Below, one piece after another: positions 48,201 through 56,075 of a DNA stretch of 64,000 bases; position 1 is the stretch's first letter; every line of letters starts with the position of its first letter. The notes under the pieces were generated by a model. It did not search any database. It was not told where the DNA came from and saw only the letters and a program-made list of their open reading frames with translations. The stretch spans positions 506,600 through 570,599 of the forward strand of contig NZ_FMZO01000001.1 in NCBI RefSeq assembly GCF_900101395.1, in the 5' to 3' direction. The position numbers and the translations under genes were made by a program. The DNA is from Niabella drilacis (lineage in GTDB: Bacteria > Bacteroidota > Bacteroidia > Chitinophagales > Chitinophagaceae).

Positions 48201-51200
48201 GTTTAGTTGATATTACAAATTCTGTAAATCTTGCACCACTTGTTAAGCACTTTGTTGAATTAGGGATAAATCCGGGTGGTAACGATATTTCTTTACAAAC
48301 AAGATTATTGAACAGCAACTTTGTTCCTTGGTATGACCTTATTGATTTTACAAACTTCCAATGGGCAAACGGAGCAGACCAAACATATATCAACGATTTA
48401 AAAGAAGGTACTTTTAGTGAACTTGCTATAATGTTTTTCGGTTCGTTGTTTTATTCATTTGAATCTTCTGCATTGGGATATGTTTGTATAAATCCTGAAA
48501 TACAAGTTATCACAGACCAAGCAAGAGCAGTTGCCTTAGCGAAAGATGATTTTCTACAAATCGTAAATTCTTCAATCCGGATTTTAGGCGACAAGTATAA
48601 ACACAACAAAATTGAAGATGCCGATCCATTTAATTTTATTCAGTATAGTAATCTTCCCGAACAAGTAAAAAAATATATCAAAGCGGTTGCCGACAGATTT
48701 TCAAAGCAGGAAGCCCAAATTGGTGAAGCAGTTTTTAAAACACTTTCCGATAGCCGTTTAATAACCGGTGACAAAGGAATACAAATTGAAAATCTTTTTA
48801 TCAAAGTTGCGCAAGCAACTGATAAAGTTTGGACAAGCCAAAGAGGAAGCAGGCCGCATTTGCATTTTAGTGGCGGCATTTGCACACATTCTGTTACAGC
48901 ATTACAAACACCGCACAGCAAAATATGCGATGATATTTGGAAAGAAAATTATCTTTCGTACAATGCCATTAAACAACAACGTCCGCCAATCCGTTTGCAT
49001 TGCGAAGAACTTACAGGGCAAACAGACGACCAATTTGAAAGGCAAAGACATTTCAGAAATATCATTTTGCCCGATGAAGGCAACAAACAAGTAAAAACGA
49101 TTGACTTGTTAAGTGTAACAACAACGCTTGAAGTCGGAGTTGATATTGGGGCATTGCAAGCCGTGATGCTAGGAAATATGCCACCACAGCGTTTCAATTA
49201 TCAACAAAGAGTTGGTCGTGCAGGTCGTAGAGGACAAGCCTATTCTGTGATTTTGACTTTTTGCAGAGGTAGAAGCCACGATGAATTTTACTTCGCAAAT
49301 CCTCAAAAAATCACAGGCGATGCACCACCTACACCATTTTTGACAATGGGACAAGAACGTATTTTTAAACGCTTGCTTGCAAAAGAAATTTTACGCAGAG
49401 CATACGTTGAAAAACGTATTGATGTCACTTCTGACGAAAAGTCAAGTGTTCACGGAGAATTTGGTTCTATTGATAGTTGGAATTCTTATAAAATAGAAAT
49501 TTCAGATTGGATAAACAATAACAGAACTGCTATTGGACAAGCAGTTGATGCCTTGCTGACAGAACAACTAAAAAACAAAAGAGATGAATTTATCAATTGG
49601 GTTGCAGACATCACAACTGCAAATGGTTTGATTGAAAAAGCACAAAGCATTATTAACAACGAAGAAATTGCGACAAATGATATTTCTGAAAAATTTGCCG
49701 AAGGCGGTATTTTGCCAATGTTCGGGATGCCAACCACAGTTAAAAACTTGTATCATGGGATTAACAGAAAACTTGAACCGCTTTCAATAGACAGAGCGCA
49801 AGCAATGGCAATTTATGAATTTGCACCGGGAGCGCAGAAGACAAAAGACAAGGCAATTCATCAAGTAATTGGTTTTACAAGTGATTTCATCAATACACGC
49901 AGAAATGGAGTTCAAATTGTAACCAATGTTGAAACCGGTAATCAACTTCCGTTTTCATTAAACCGTTGGTTTGTGCGTTGCAGGGCTTGCGGATTTTTTG
50001 AAACGTATTCGGAAACAGAAAAAACAGACAAGGAAACCCGAAACGAATTTGACACTTGCCCGAATTGTGGCGAAGATAATCCTGACAAGTATCAGCGACC
50101 TTTTATGCTAAAATCACCAAGAGCATACAGAACAAACCTTTCGGCGGGTAGCGATACAAAAGATGATTCAGAATTTTTACTTTCTCGTCCGCCAATTTTC
50201 GCGGAAAAAACCGGTACAGCAAATACAGAAATAAAAATCAATGCTTCAATTTCTATCTCTGATAATGATGTTACTTGGCGTGTAAACACAAATTCTGATA
50301 GATTTTTTACAGGAAAACTTTACAATACAAACAACAAATTCCCTTTCAATCAAAACGGATTTTGGTTTAATAATCAATGGTTGTTGAATGATTTTTCAGG
50401 CAATACAAATGACAGCAACGGACATTCAATGTTTGTTCAACAAAACGCAACAAGTACAGAAGAGCAAATTGCATTAGCAAGCAATAAAAACACCGAGATA
50501 TTCAGAATTGCACCGTCAACTGTTCCTTTGGAACTTGACTTGAATATGTTTTTTAGTGAAACCGATTTACCACACGTTAAAGCACAAAGTAACGGAGTAC
50601 GTTCGGGATATTATTCAGCAGCGTTTTTACTGCAACGGATTTTAGCTGACAAACTTGACGTTGACCCAACGGAGATTGAAATTGCTGATATTTCAATGAA
50701 AATACTTGAAGACGGAACTAATAGGAGGATTGCGGAAATTATTTTGACTGATGAATTGCCAAATGGTTCTGGTTTTGTGAGATTTTTGTACGACAATTTC
50801 ACAAACCTGCTTTCAGAAGCAATAAATCCAAGTACCGCAAATAGCTATTTAGGGAAAATTCATTCGCAAACTCACCAAGAAAAATGTGATGATGCGTGTT
50901 ACGATTGCCTGAAGGTGTTCCGGAATATGAATTATCACAGCTTGCTTGATTGGCGTTTGGGCTTATCAATGCTTCGCGTAATGAGTGATTCAACTTTTGT
51001 TTGTGGCGCTGACGGAAATTTCAACTTTGTTGAAGTGCAAAATTGGCTTGATTTTGCAACAGAATTGAGAAATGGCTTTTCTCAAAGTTTTGGGTTCTCA
51101 AATGCAGCAGAAATAAATGGTTTGCCAATTATCAAGTGGGGAAGAAATCAACGAAATGTAATAATGATTGTTCACCCTTTTTGGAATATGAGAAATTTCA

Positions 51201-51340
51201 CGGAGGCAAATTGGTTGGCTGAAATCTATAATGAAATCAAAGAACATACTGAAAGTAATGGAGGAAAAATTAGCATAATAGACACATTCAACTTGCATCG
51301 CAGGCCGGGTTGGTGTTACGAAAGATTAATAACAAGATGA
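45293..51340 (+). CDS. Giant DEAD/DEAH helicase with DUF1998-type C-terminus (DruE/DrmA-like)
   Basis: A 2015-aa superfamily 2 helicase. The N-terminal block (SFESIKENFIRYVKTAFGTKF) is followed by Walker A GTGSGKT (119-125), LILYPMNALVEDQMSRL (about 195-211), the DEAH-box variant DELH (about 363-366), and helicase motif VI QRVGRAGRRG (about 1304). Zinc-knuckle-like pairs appear at CDNC (about 645), CPSC (about 806) and CRAC/CPNC (about 1561-1590). The DUF1998-type end contains CDDACYDCLKVFRNMNYHSLLDW (about 1864-1886, split CDDACYDCL and LDW). This design is known from DruE of Druantia and from DISARM and Dpd helicases. Size favours DruE. It is coupled by ATGA overlaps to genes on both sides and shares their AT-rich composition. 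Confidence 0.88.
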   Translation: MKDPIGSFESIKENFIRYVKTAFGTKFEGVEKERYDLLNYDKVLYRKPWIEPLPDYVSSGKKISDITAEDLGNALSEAEASTFKGLVNTGLVGDFPLHSHQSEMLKQALLGNNCIITSGTGSGKTESFLLPLFAQLSKELTNWQKPNQKSANINTWWQEDGGLSAREIVNSSNYTLSDAVRQRNHETRKAGVRALILYPMNALVEDQMSRLRKALDSDDTRDWLSENANGNAIYFGRYNGSSPVAGELKKIKDDGILAINTRKVNQLKEQLQQIETDSTRVEQYIQQTGKSGSDAKDLKSFFQRLDGAEMRSRFDMQVAPPDIMITNYSMLSIMLMRDIDTGIFNETKQWLEENENNIFHLIIDELHLYRGTQGTEVAYLLKLVLNRLGLHPHHPQLRILASSASLEAGDEASKNFVCDFFGVSHDHFNQKFKIIEGKNNPITAFPESGTKLPIKAFKEIAEKFSEVKGNIEDTSFISTCENAATELAAAFSIEQTENGISKLFSVITDPNFQLKERLFSPCQDYKAVCSIQANGDDINGKYFAETIFETTDSKEDLENALRGLLIARAMLDGPQFKSVADKIPDDRKLPRFRFHYFFRNIEGVWASVKADDVDTNYSDNERTTGKLYSTTRINSEKGNRVLELLYCDNCGTTLFGGSRLVTRNESGNNSFEMLPISPNIEGIPEKTPAKLVEKRSYQEYAVFWVCGNQPFTPHDAGAGISQNYWRQPTVNGFNQGDFEANWIPASLNCISGDIDNSHNKATDAETSAHWIKGYYFIITNNSNRDIALPDASGNISTIETHKALPSVCPSCGINHQKRQQRWDKSKTSSIRGFRTGFAKTTQMFAKELMYQLPSNEAERKLVVFSDSREDAAQIANGIERNHFSDLMREILVNELHSNLMFRFQIVSAFDDGNTARQQELKQQSQTIFDEIEFLVENSGYTGTNANRVREKQEAISKLNEIRLLTLNIRSLVDITNSVNLAPLVKHFVELGINPGGNDISLQTRLLNSNFVPWYDLIDFTNFQWANGADQTYINDLKEGTFSELAIMFFGSLFYSFESSALGYVCINPEIQVITDQARAVALAKDDFLQIVNSSIRILGDKYKHNKIEDADPFNFIQYSNLPEQVKKYIKAVADRFSKQEAQIGEAVFKTLSDSRLITGDKGIQIENLFIKVAQATDKVWTSQRGSRPHLHFSGGICTHSVTALQTPHSKICDDIWKENYLSYNAIKQQRPPIRLHCEELTGQTDDQFERQRHFRNIILPDEGNKQVKTIDLLSVTTTLEVGVDIGALQAVMLGNMPPQRFNYQQRVGRAGRRGQAYSVILTFCRGRSHDEFYFANPQKITGDAPPTPFLTMGQERIFKRLLAKEILRRAYVEKRIDVTSDEKSSVHGEFGSIDSWNSYKIEISDWINNNRTAIGQAVDALLTEQLKNKRDEFINWVADITTANGLIEKAQSIINNEEIATNDISEKFAEGGILPMFGMPTTVKNLYHGINRKLEPLSIDRAQAMAIYEFAPGAQKTKDKAIHQVIGFTSDFINTRRNGVQIVTNVETGNQLPFSLNRWFVRCRACGFFETYSETEKTDKETRNEFDTCPNCGEDNPDKYQRPFMLKSPRAYRTNLSAGSDTKDDSEFLLSRPPIFAEKTGTANTEIKINASISISDNDVTWRVNTNSDRFFTGKLYNTNNKFPFNQNGFWFNNQWLLNDFSGNTNDSNGHSMFVQQNATSTEEQIALASNKNTEIFRIAPSTVPLELDLNMFFSETDLPHVKAQSNGVRSGYYSAAFLLQRILADKLDVDPTEIEIADISMKILEDGTNRRIAEIILTDELPNGSGFVRFLYDNFTNLLSEAINPSTANSYLGKIHSQTHQEKCDDACYDCLKVFRNMNYHSLLDWRLGLSMLRVMSDSTFVCGADGNFNFVEVQNWLDFATELRNGFSQSFGFSNAAEINGLPIIKWGRNQRNVIMIVHPFWNMRNFTEANWLAEIYNEIKEHTESNGGKISIIDTFNLHRRPGWCYERLITR

Positions 51341-52425
51341 TAAATAAAATTGGAGATATAAATTTCAAGGAAATCAAACGGATTTCGCCAGGCCAATTTT
51401 ATTCAATGAAAAATTGTGCTTACAAATCGTTGTTGGCAGAAGCGTTTGACAAAAAGCCGCTACTTCCTCTTTCGGCAAGCGCCTATTTTGGAACAGTACT
51501 GCACAACATGCTTGAACTGATGGTAAAAGGAATTGTAGAAAGCGAAGATGATTTTAATGCTGAATTTGAAAAACAAATAAAAACACTTGAAGATGATTTG
51601 CAAAATAAAGGTTTTGGCTTTTTCGTTCCACTAAAAATAAAGTTGAAGAATTTTGGATTAAAGAAAATTCAATTAAAAAAACATTTACGAAGCAAACCTG
51701 AAAAACCGATAATTTCAAGCGATGTAAGATTTGATTCTGAAAAATGGTTTGAATCACAAGATAAATTGATTGGCGGAAAAGTTGATTTGATAATTGAAAA
51801 TGGAAACAATATTGAAATTATTGACTTTAAAACCGGAGCAATTGCACAAGATTGTTTAGATGATGAAGGCGCAATTCTTTCTGATGTTAAAAATGAATAC
51901 AAGGAACAACTCAAGCTTTACGCTTACTTATATTTTGAGAACACAAAAAAATTTCCAACAAGTTTAAGTTTGGTCGACTTAGCAAAGCAAAAGTTTTCTG
52001 TTGAGTTTTCAGAAGAAGAATGTAAAGCAATTTTTGACGAGGCAAAAAATCTATTAAAAACAACGAATGATTGCGTAAATACAAAATCATTTTCAGCAAT
52101 TCCTGAAGAAGAAAATTGCAGGTATTGCTTGTACAGACCAGCTTGTTCTTTCTTTCAGGAAAAACTCGAAACAGATTTTACTTATAATGATGTCGCAGGC
52201 AAAATTAATGATGTCAGAAAATTTCAGAATGGAAACGTAAGTGTGTTTTTACAAAATGGGGAACAGCGTTTGACCATAAAAAATTTCTCTGGTGAAAAAT
52301 TTGACGCACTTAATAATGTCAAAAATAAAAGAATCAGTATTTACAATTTACGAAAAGAGGCAATAGATTTTGTATACGCAGCTACCAGTACAACAGTGAT
52401 TTATGAACAAGATAATACCATTTGA
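51337..52425 (+). CDS. RecB/Cas4-like PD-(D/E)XK nuclease with Fe-S cysteines and OB-like tail
   Basis: A 362-aa nuclease. The ATG at 51337 overlaps the helicase stop (ATGA); the frame is open to 51310 but this start is preferred. Catalytic residues of the RecB family are seen: His56, Asp150 in GGKVDLI, Asp163 and Lys165 in EIIDFKTG, and motif QLKLYAY (191-197). Cys27 with Cys261, Cys264 and Cys270 (CRYCLYRPAC) form the four-cysteine set of a Fe-S nuclease like AddB or Cas4. Residues about 285-345 form a short beta-rich segment that looks like an OB fold for nucleic acid. It probably works with the large helicase. Confidence 0.85.
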   Translation: MINKIGDINFKEIKRISPGQFYSMKNCAYKSLLAEAFDKKPLLPLSASAYFGTVLHNMLELMVKGIVESEDDFNAEFEKQIKTLEDDLQNKGFGFFVPLKIKLKNFGLKKIQLKKHLRSKPEKPIISSDVRFDSEKWFESQDKLIGGKVDLIIENGNNIEIIDFKTGAIAQDCLDDEGAILSDVKNEYKEQLKLYAYLYFENTKKFPTSLSLVDLAKQKFSVEFSEEECKAIFDEAKNLLKTTNDCVNTKSFSAIPEEENCRYCLYRPACSFFQEKLETDFTYNDVAGKINDVRKFQNGNVSVFLQNGEQRLTIKNFSGEKFDALNNVKNKRISIYNLRKEAIDFVYAATSTTVIYEQDNTI

Positions 52426-52963
52426 ATTATTAAAAAATGCAGATTTGATAAAAGGAGCAACTTATAAAGGTGGCGCAGCTCCTAATTTATCAAGTGAGCC
52501 CATATCCAAGCTCTTACCAGTAGGGAATCAAGCTGGCATTCGCTTTTCGGGCACTGCTGCTACCCCCGAATTGGTAGTACTTTATACCACATTGAAAGAC
52601 AAAGACTGGCCTGATGAGGTAATAGATAATAAACTAATTTATTTTGGAGATAATAAGTCTCCCGGGAAAGAAATACACGATTTGCCCGGTAACCAGGCAT
52701 TAAGATCCATATTTAACAATTTTTATTTAAAAGGAGAATATCCACTTATTTTGCTGTTTTCCAAGGGTAATGAAGGGTTTGACCGGGTATTCCAAGGTGT
52801 ATTAGCTCCTGGTTATGATGGATTGAATGAGATGGAAGATTTAGTAGCAGTTTGGAAAACAAGAGGAGGTATACGCTTTCAAAATTATAAAGCAGTATTT
52901 ACAATACTGCCTATTGAGGTTTTAAATAGAAAAAATATAGAATCAGTAAAGCATGCCAAATAA
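52403..52963 (+). CDS. Stand-alone AspBHI-type N-terminal (modified-DNA reader) domain
   Basis: A 186-aa protein overlapping the nuclease gene by 23 bp and the methyltransferase gene by 11 bp. Blocks LIKGATYKGG, AGIRFSGTA, LVVLYTTLKDKDWPDEV, YFGDNKSPGKEIHD and FQNYKAVFTILP match the N-terminal SRA-like domain of AspBHI-type modification-dependent restriction enzymes. That domain recognises methylated cytosine. The C-terminal Mrr-like nuclease domain of such enzymes is absent: the chain ends about 15 residues after the reader fold, and no PD-(D/E)XK motif is visible. It may serve as a specificity subunit for another nuclease in the operon. The family call is from pattern memory. Confidence 0.7.
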   Translation: MNKIIPFELLKNADLIKGATYKGGAAPNLSSEPISKLLPVGNQAGIRFSGTAATPELVVLYTTLKDKDWPDEVIDNKLIYFGDNKSPGKEIHDLPGNQALRSIFNNFYLKGEYPLILLFSKGNEGFDRVFQGVLAPGYDGLNEMEDLVAVWKTRGGIRFQNYKAVFTILPIEVLNRKNIESVKHAK

Positions 52964-54083
52964 GTTACAGTTACATAATCTGCCGGTTCTTTCATTTTTT
53001 TCTGGTGGTGGCTTCCTGGATATGGGATTTACTGCTGCTGGGTTTAATATTCTGTGGACGAATGAAATTGATAAGCAATTTTCTGTTTTTTACCGTGAAG
53101 GCATAACTGCTTGGAAGCAAAAAAGAGGCCTTTTGAAAAGGGAAGAGGAATGTGCAATAAGTAATCAAAATTCAATAAAAGACATTCAAAATAATACTAT
53201 CCTTGAAGAAGCTTTCAAAGAAAAACCGCACCATTTTGGAATAATTGGAGGGCCGCCATGCCAGGATTTTAGTATTAATGGTAATTTGAACGGTTTTCAA
53301 GGTGATAGAGGCTCGCTGACAGATGCATACCTTTATAAAATCCTGGAACTGCAACCGTCCTTTTTTATTATGGAAAATGTAACCGGGTTAATAAAGGTTA
53401 AAAAGAATGCCAAACATTTTTTTGAGCTTCTTGACGTGATGAAGGATGATTTTTTGATAGACTGGAAAGTATTAAATAGCCTGGAATTTGGTGTACCTCA
53501 ATCGCGCGAACGGATTTTTGTTGTAGGTATAAATAAAAGTAAATTCAACGTAAGTGAATTTGAGCATACAAGCGATTGGTTTCCTTTTGAAAAATATGCG
53601 GGCCATGCTGGTGCCCAAACGGGCTACAAATGGCCAGAAGCTAATACCTTTGGTATTACACCTGTACAGCCTTCTGGTATTCCGGTGGGGTTGTGTGTTG
53701 AATCTTGTTTGGTCAGCGAGGATAAGGAAGGAGTGATTGCAAATGCAAATGAATATTTTAAATTGCACGGAGATAAACGCCACCTTAGATCAATTAAGGA
53801 AGGGGAGACGAACCGGCCATCTTTTAAACGCCTGCATAGATTCAAATACAGTCCTACAGCTTGCTATGGTAATAATGAAGTGCACCTGCACCCCTATCAA
53901 CACCGTAGACTATCTGTTAGAGAAACATTGAGGATTCAAGGAGTTGACGATTCGTATGTAATTACTACTCCAGGCTATTTATCAAAAAAGTTTAAAATGA
54001 TAGGAAATGGAGTTCCTGTGCCTATGGCTGAAGCATTAGGAAAATCAGTATGGGATTTTATGAAAAAGCTAGCTTTAAAATAA
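52953..54083 (+). CDS. DNA cytosine-C5 methyltransferase
   Basis: A 376-aa cytosine-5 DNA methyltransferase with all main motifs. Motif I is FFSGGGFLDMGF (about 15-26), motif IV GGPPCQDFS with catalytic Cys103, and motif VI MENVTG (about 139). Motif VIII is QSRERIFVVGI, motif IX RLSVRETLRIQG, and motif X MIGNGVPVPMAEALG. A target-recognition region lies between VIII and IX. It overlaps the reader gene by 11 bp and is followed by vsr. The recognition sequence cannot be predicted from here. In Druantia type II a cytosine methylase (DruM) belongs to the system, which makes its position behind a DruE-like helicase notable. Confidence 0.95.
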   Translation: MPNKLQLHNLPVLSFFSGGGFLDMGFTAAGFNILWTNEIDKQFSVFYREGITAWKQKRGLLKREEECAISNQNSIKDIQNNTILEEAFKEKPHHFGIIGGPPCQDFSINGNLNGFQGDRGSLTDAYLYKILELQPSFFIMENVTGLIKVKKNAKHFFELLDVMKDDFLIDWKVLNSLEFGVPQSRERIFVVGINKSKFNVSEFEHTSDWFPFEKYAGHAGAQTGYKWPEANTFGITPVQPSGIPVGLCVESCLVSEDKEGVIANANEYFKLHGDKRHLRSIKEGETNRPSFKRLHRFKYSPTACYGNNEVHLHPYQHRRLSVRETLRIQGVDDSYVITTPGYLSKKFKMIGNGVPVPMAEALGKSVWDFMKKLALK

Positions 54084-54091
54084 GATTTCGG

Positions 54092-54502
54092 ATGGCAGAT
54101 ATATGGTCAAAGGAGAAGCGGAGTGAAGTAATGAGCAAAATCAGGTCGAAGGATACTAAACCTGAAATTATGCTCCGCAAAGCTCTTTTTGCATTAGGCT
54201 ACCGCTACCGCATTCATAATAACAAACTGCCTGGAAAACCGGATATTGTATTGCCCAAATACAAAACAGCCATCTTCGTACATGGTTGTTTTTGGCATTA
54301 TCATGCCGATTGCCGAGAAGGCAGAATACCAAATACCAATTCGACATTCTGGAAAGAAAAACTATTAAAGAATATTAGCAGGGATCAAAAACACCAAGAA
54401 ACATTGGCGCAACTTGGCTGGGAAGTGTTAGTTTGCTGGGAATGTGAAATTGAGAAAGATTTAGAAGCTGTTATCAAAGGAATTGTCAGGGCTTTCTTGT
54501 AA
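54092..54502 (+). CDS. vsr: Very short patch repair endonuclease
   Basis: A 136-aa Vsr endonuclease started at the ATG 54092, 8 bp after the methyltransferase stop; the open frame begins earlier, inside that gene. It shows the Vsr hallmarks: MSKIRSKDTKPE, GKPDIVLPKYKTAIFVHGC with Asp51, and the FWHYHADC zinc/metal region (67-74). Vsr nicks at T:G mismatches left by deamination of 5-methylcytosine, so it fits directly behind a cytosine methyltransferase. It also has the general PD-(D/E)XK-like nuclease fold. Last gene of the six-gene operon. Confidence 0.95.
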   Translation: MADIWSKEKRSEVMSKIRSKDTKPEIMLRKALFALGYRYRIHNNKLPGKPDIVLPKYKTAIFVHGCFWHYHADCREGRIPNTNSTFWKEKLLKNISRDQKHQETLAQLGWEVLVCWECEIEKDLEAVIKGIVRAFL

Positions 54503-54561
54503 TCAAATCAAATTAGGGCTATAGAGGGCGCCTATCTACTATCTCATAAGTTCCATTGGTT

Positions 54562-54747
54562 CGCGTGAGGGATAGCAGCGGATACCCCGCTGAAGGTATT
54601 GTGTGGTGGGCGTTGTGGCGGAGTAGGAGCGATTATTCGCCATCTTTTTTATCATTTTTTAATGGCGCTCATGAAGGCTTCGCCGTTGCCCGACCGCTGC
54701 CATGCATCTGGCCCTTGTGTGTTGGCAGGGCAGGGGGCACGCCCTAA
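54562..54747 (+). repeat. Repeat C, copy 2, right edge of the AT-rich operon
   Basis: This copy is inverted relative to the one at 41968-42100 and runs from GCGTGAGGGATAGCAGCGG to GGGGGCACGCCC. It starts 60 bp after the vsr stop and touches the 3' end of the convergent XRE gene. It contains the internal block GATTATTCGCCATC and TTAATGGCGC that is missing in copy 1 but present in the third copy (56871-57415). Confidence 0.88.
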
Positions 54748-54751
54748 AAAA

Positions 54752-55150
54752 TTACTTTGCTGGTATTAGTTTTTTTAATTCGGCCATCATCTCGTCTTTC
54801 TCTTTCATCATTCTTTCATACAGCGCAATCTTTTCTTCGTGCAGTTGGAGAATTTTATCAATTGGATGCACATTCATTGTGCCACAATTAAAAGCATAAT
54901 CACCAAATGTATTTGCTATTATATTCATGGCCTGTTCCTCATCGAAATTCTGAAACGCTTCCACGGGTATTTTTAATGCAGCGGAGATCTGTTGCAGCAG
55001 GGGCACATCAATGGTTTCTTTGGTTTCCAGTATGGATATTTTTTTCTGGTTCCAGTCATCGCCCAGCTCATAAGCCAGGGCATCCTGCTTGATGCCCAGC
55101 ATTTCGCGGAAACGCTTTACATTGCGGCCTTCGTGTATCTTTTTCTCCAT
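54752..55150 (-). CDS. XRE-family transcriptional regulator
   Basis: A 132-aa protein when started at the ATG 55150 (MEKKIHEGRNVKRF); a start at 55168 adds six residues. An XRE helix-turn-helix covers about 10-65 (LGIKQDALAYELG, QKKISILETKE). A middle region and a C-terminal coiled-coil-like helix (LHEEKIALYERMMKEKDEMMAELKKL) follow and may mediate dimerisation. It is convergent to the vsr operon and divergent from the next gene. Two 11-bp direct repeats spaced 21 bp in the divergent gap could be its operator. Confidence 0.85.
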   Translation of the reverse strand: MEKKIHEGRNVKRFREMLGIKQDALAYELGDDWNQKKISILETKETIDVPLLQQISAALKIPVEAFQNFDEEQAMNIIANTFGDYAFNCGTMNVHPIDKILQLHEEKIALYERMMKEKDEMMAELKKLIPAK

Positions 55151-55220
55151 AATCGTTGTATTTATCAATGGTTCAAATTTAGGCTTTTACGCTCAATAAG
55201 CCACCTGTATAAAGATAGCT

Positions 55221-55252
55221 AAAATATCCGGCAAATGGCATAAAATATCCGG
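55221..55252. promoter_or_regulatory. Tandem direct repeat, candidate XRE operator
   Basis: AAAATATCCGG occurs at 55221-55231 and again at 55242-55252, a period of 21 bp or two helical turns. It is followed by the hairpin ATCCCCTTCGGGGAT ahead of a TTACTTTG box. It lies between the divergent XRE gene and the 55327 gene, where a repressor would bind both promoters. Confidence 0.5.
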
Positions 55253-55326
55253 TGCGCCACTTGAATATCCCCTTCGGGGATGGGTTACTTTGTGGTGTAC
55301 CAAAATGTTCACCTAAAATAGCAACC

Positions 55327-55935
55327 ATGAAAACTAAATTACCCAAAGACCCTTTTGATACGGCCTGCTGGAGCAGGGGAGGCATCACCGATCCCCGGCA
55401 GATACTGGCGGAAGTTTTTAATTGCTCGGATATAGAAACACTGCGCACGGAAATTAAACAGATCGTAAGCTATGCGCAGGTCGATAAATTATATAAAGAC
55501 CACTCGCCCTGCGATGTGCTGCTGGATATGAAAATGGTACGGTCTGTATTAAAAGCTGCCCATGCGCTGAAGGATGAAAAAATCAGCCCGGTGGCTGTAT
55601 CCGCCAACGACATTTTTGATAAAAGCTATTACTGCAGCCCGCACAGCAAATCCGGCCTATGGAGCGATTTTCCGCGTTGTTTATCCCGGGACGAATTTTG
55701 CAACCCGTACCGGGTACTGAAAAAGTTCTTCAAAAAACAATCGCTCAGCAAATGGGTACAGGATTGGGAGGCAATGACAGAATGCGCGCTTAGCCGTCAT
55801 AGCTGTGATACCGACCTGGGTTCCTTGCAATTTTACATGCGACTGGTAAAGCTGGTGGAGGCGGCATACCTGATAGATGTGCGGGAAGTAACGCATATTG
55901 GCCGGCGCCTTAAAAACCGCTTTGCAGACCAATGA
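55327..55935 (+). CDS. Hypothetical protein of accessory region (202 aa)
   Basis: A 202-aa protein I do not recognise. Start chosen at the ATG 55327 (MKTKLPKDPFDTACWSRGG), since the longer frame from 55252 runs through the candidate operator. It is soluble and helical. It has several cysteines (CWSRGG, FNCSD, YYCSP, PRCLS, EFCNP, ECALSRHSCDTD), but their spacing does not form a clear zinc site. The segment ILAEVFNCSDIETLRTEIKQIV looks like a helical pair. It is divergent from the XRE gene and followed by two decayed ORFs, so this stretch is accessory DNA. Confidence 0.6.
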   Translation: MKTKLPKDPFDTACWSRGGITDPRQILAEVFNCSDIETLRTEIKQIVSYAQVDKLYKDHSPCDVLLDMKMVRSVLKAAHALKDEKISPVAVSANDIFDKSYYCSPHSKSGLWSDFPRCLSRDEFCNPYRVLKKFFKKQSLSKWVQDWEAMTECALSRHSCDTDLGSLQFYMRLVKLVEAAYLIDVREVTHIGRRLKNRFADQ

Positions 55936-55972
55936 TCAAACCTGTTTTAATAACACCAGAAATTGAATAACC

Positions 55973-56071
55973 ATGAAATATAGCATAAAAATTTCGAGCT
56001 AATTTACACCAGACAGCGATGAAAATTTTTATGCGGAATTCCATGTGACCATTAAAAACAGTAAAAAATAA
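55973..56071 (+). pseudogene. Tiny ORF with in-frame ochre stop
   Basis: Reading from the ATG 55973 gives MKYSIKISS, then TAA, then FTPDSDENFYAEFHVTIKNSKK and a stop at 56071, all in one frame. The uninterrupted product would be a 32-residue peptide with a plausible beta-strand pattern. It may be chance or a decayed small gene. It lies between the 55327 gene and another gene with an in-frame stop. Confidence 0.35.
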
Positions 56072-56075
56072 CCAC

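Noticed and set aside
42495-54502. Classical DISARM assignment
   Set aside because: No separate DrmB, phospholipase-D-type DrmC or adenine methyltransferase is present, and the helicase is larger than DrmA.
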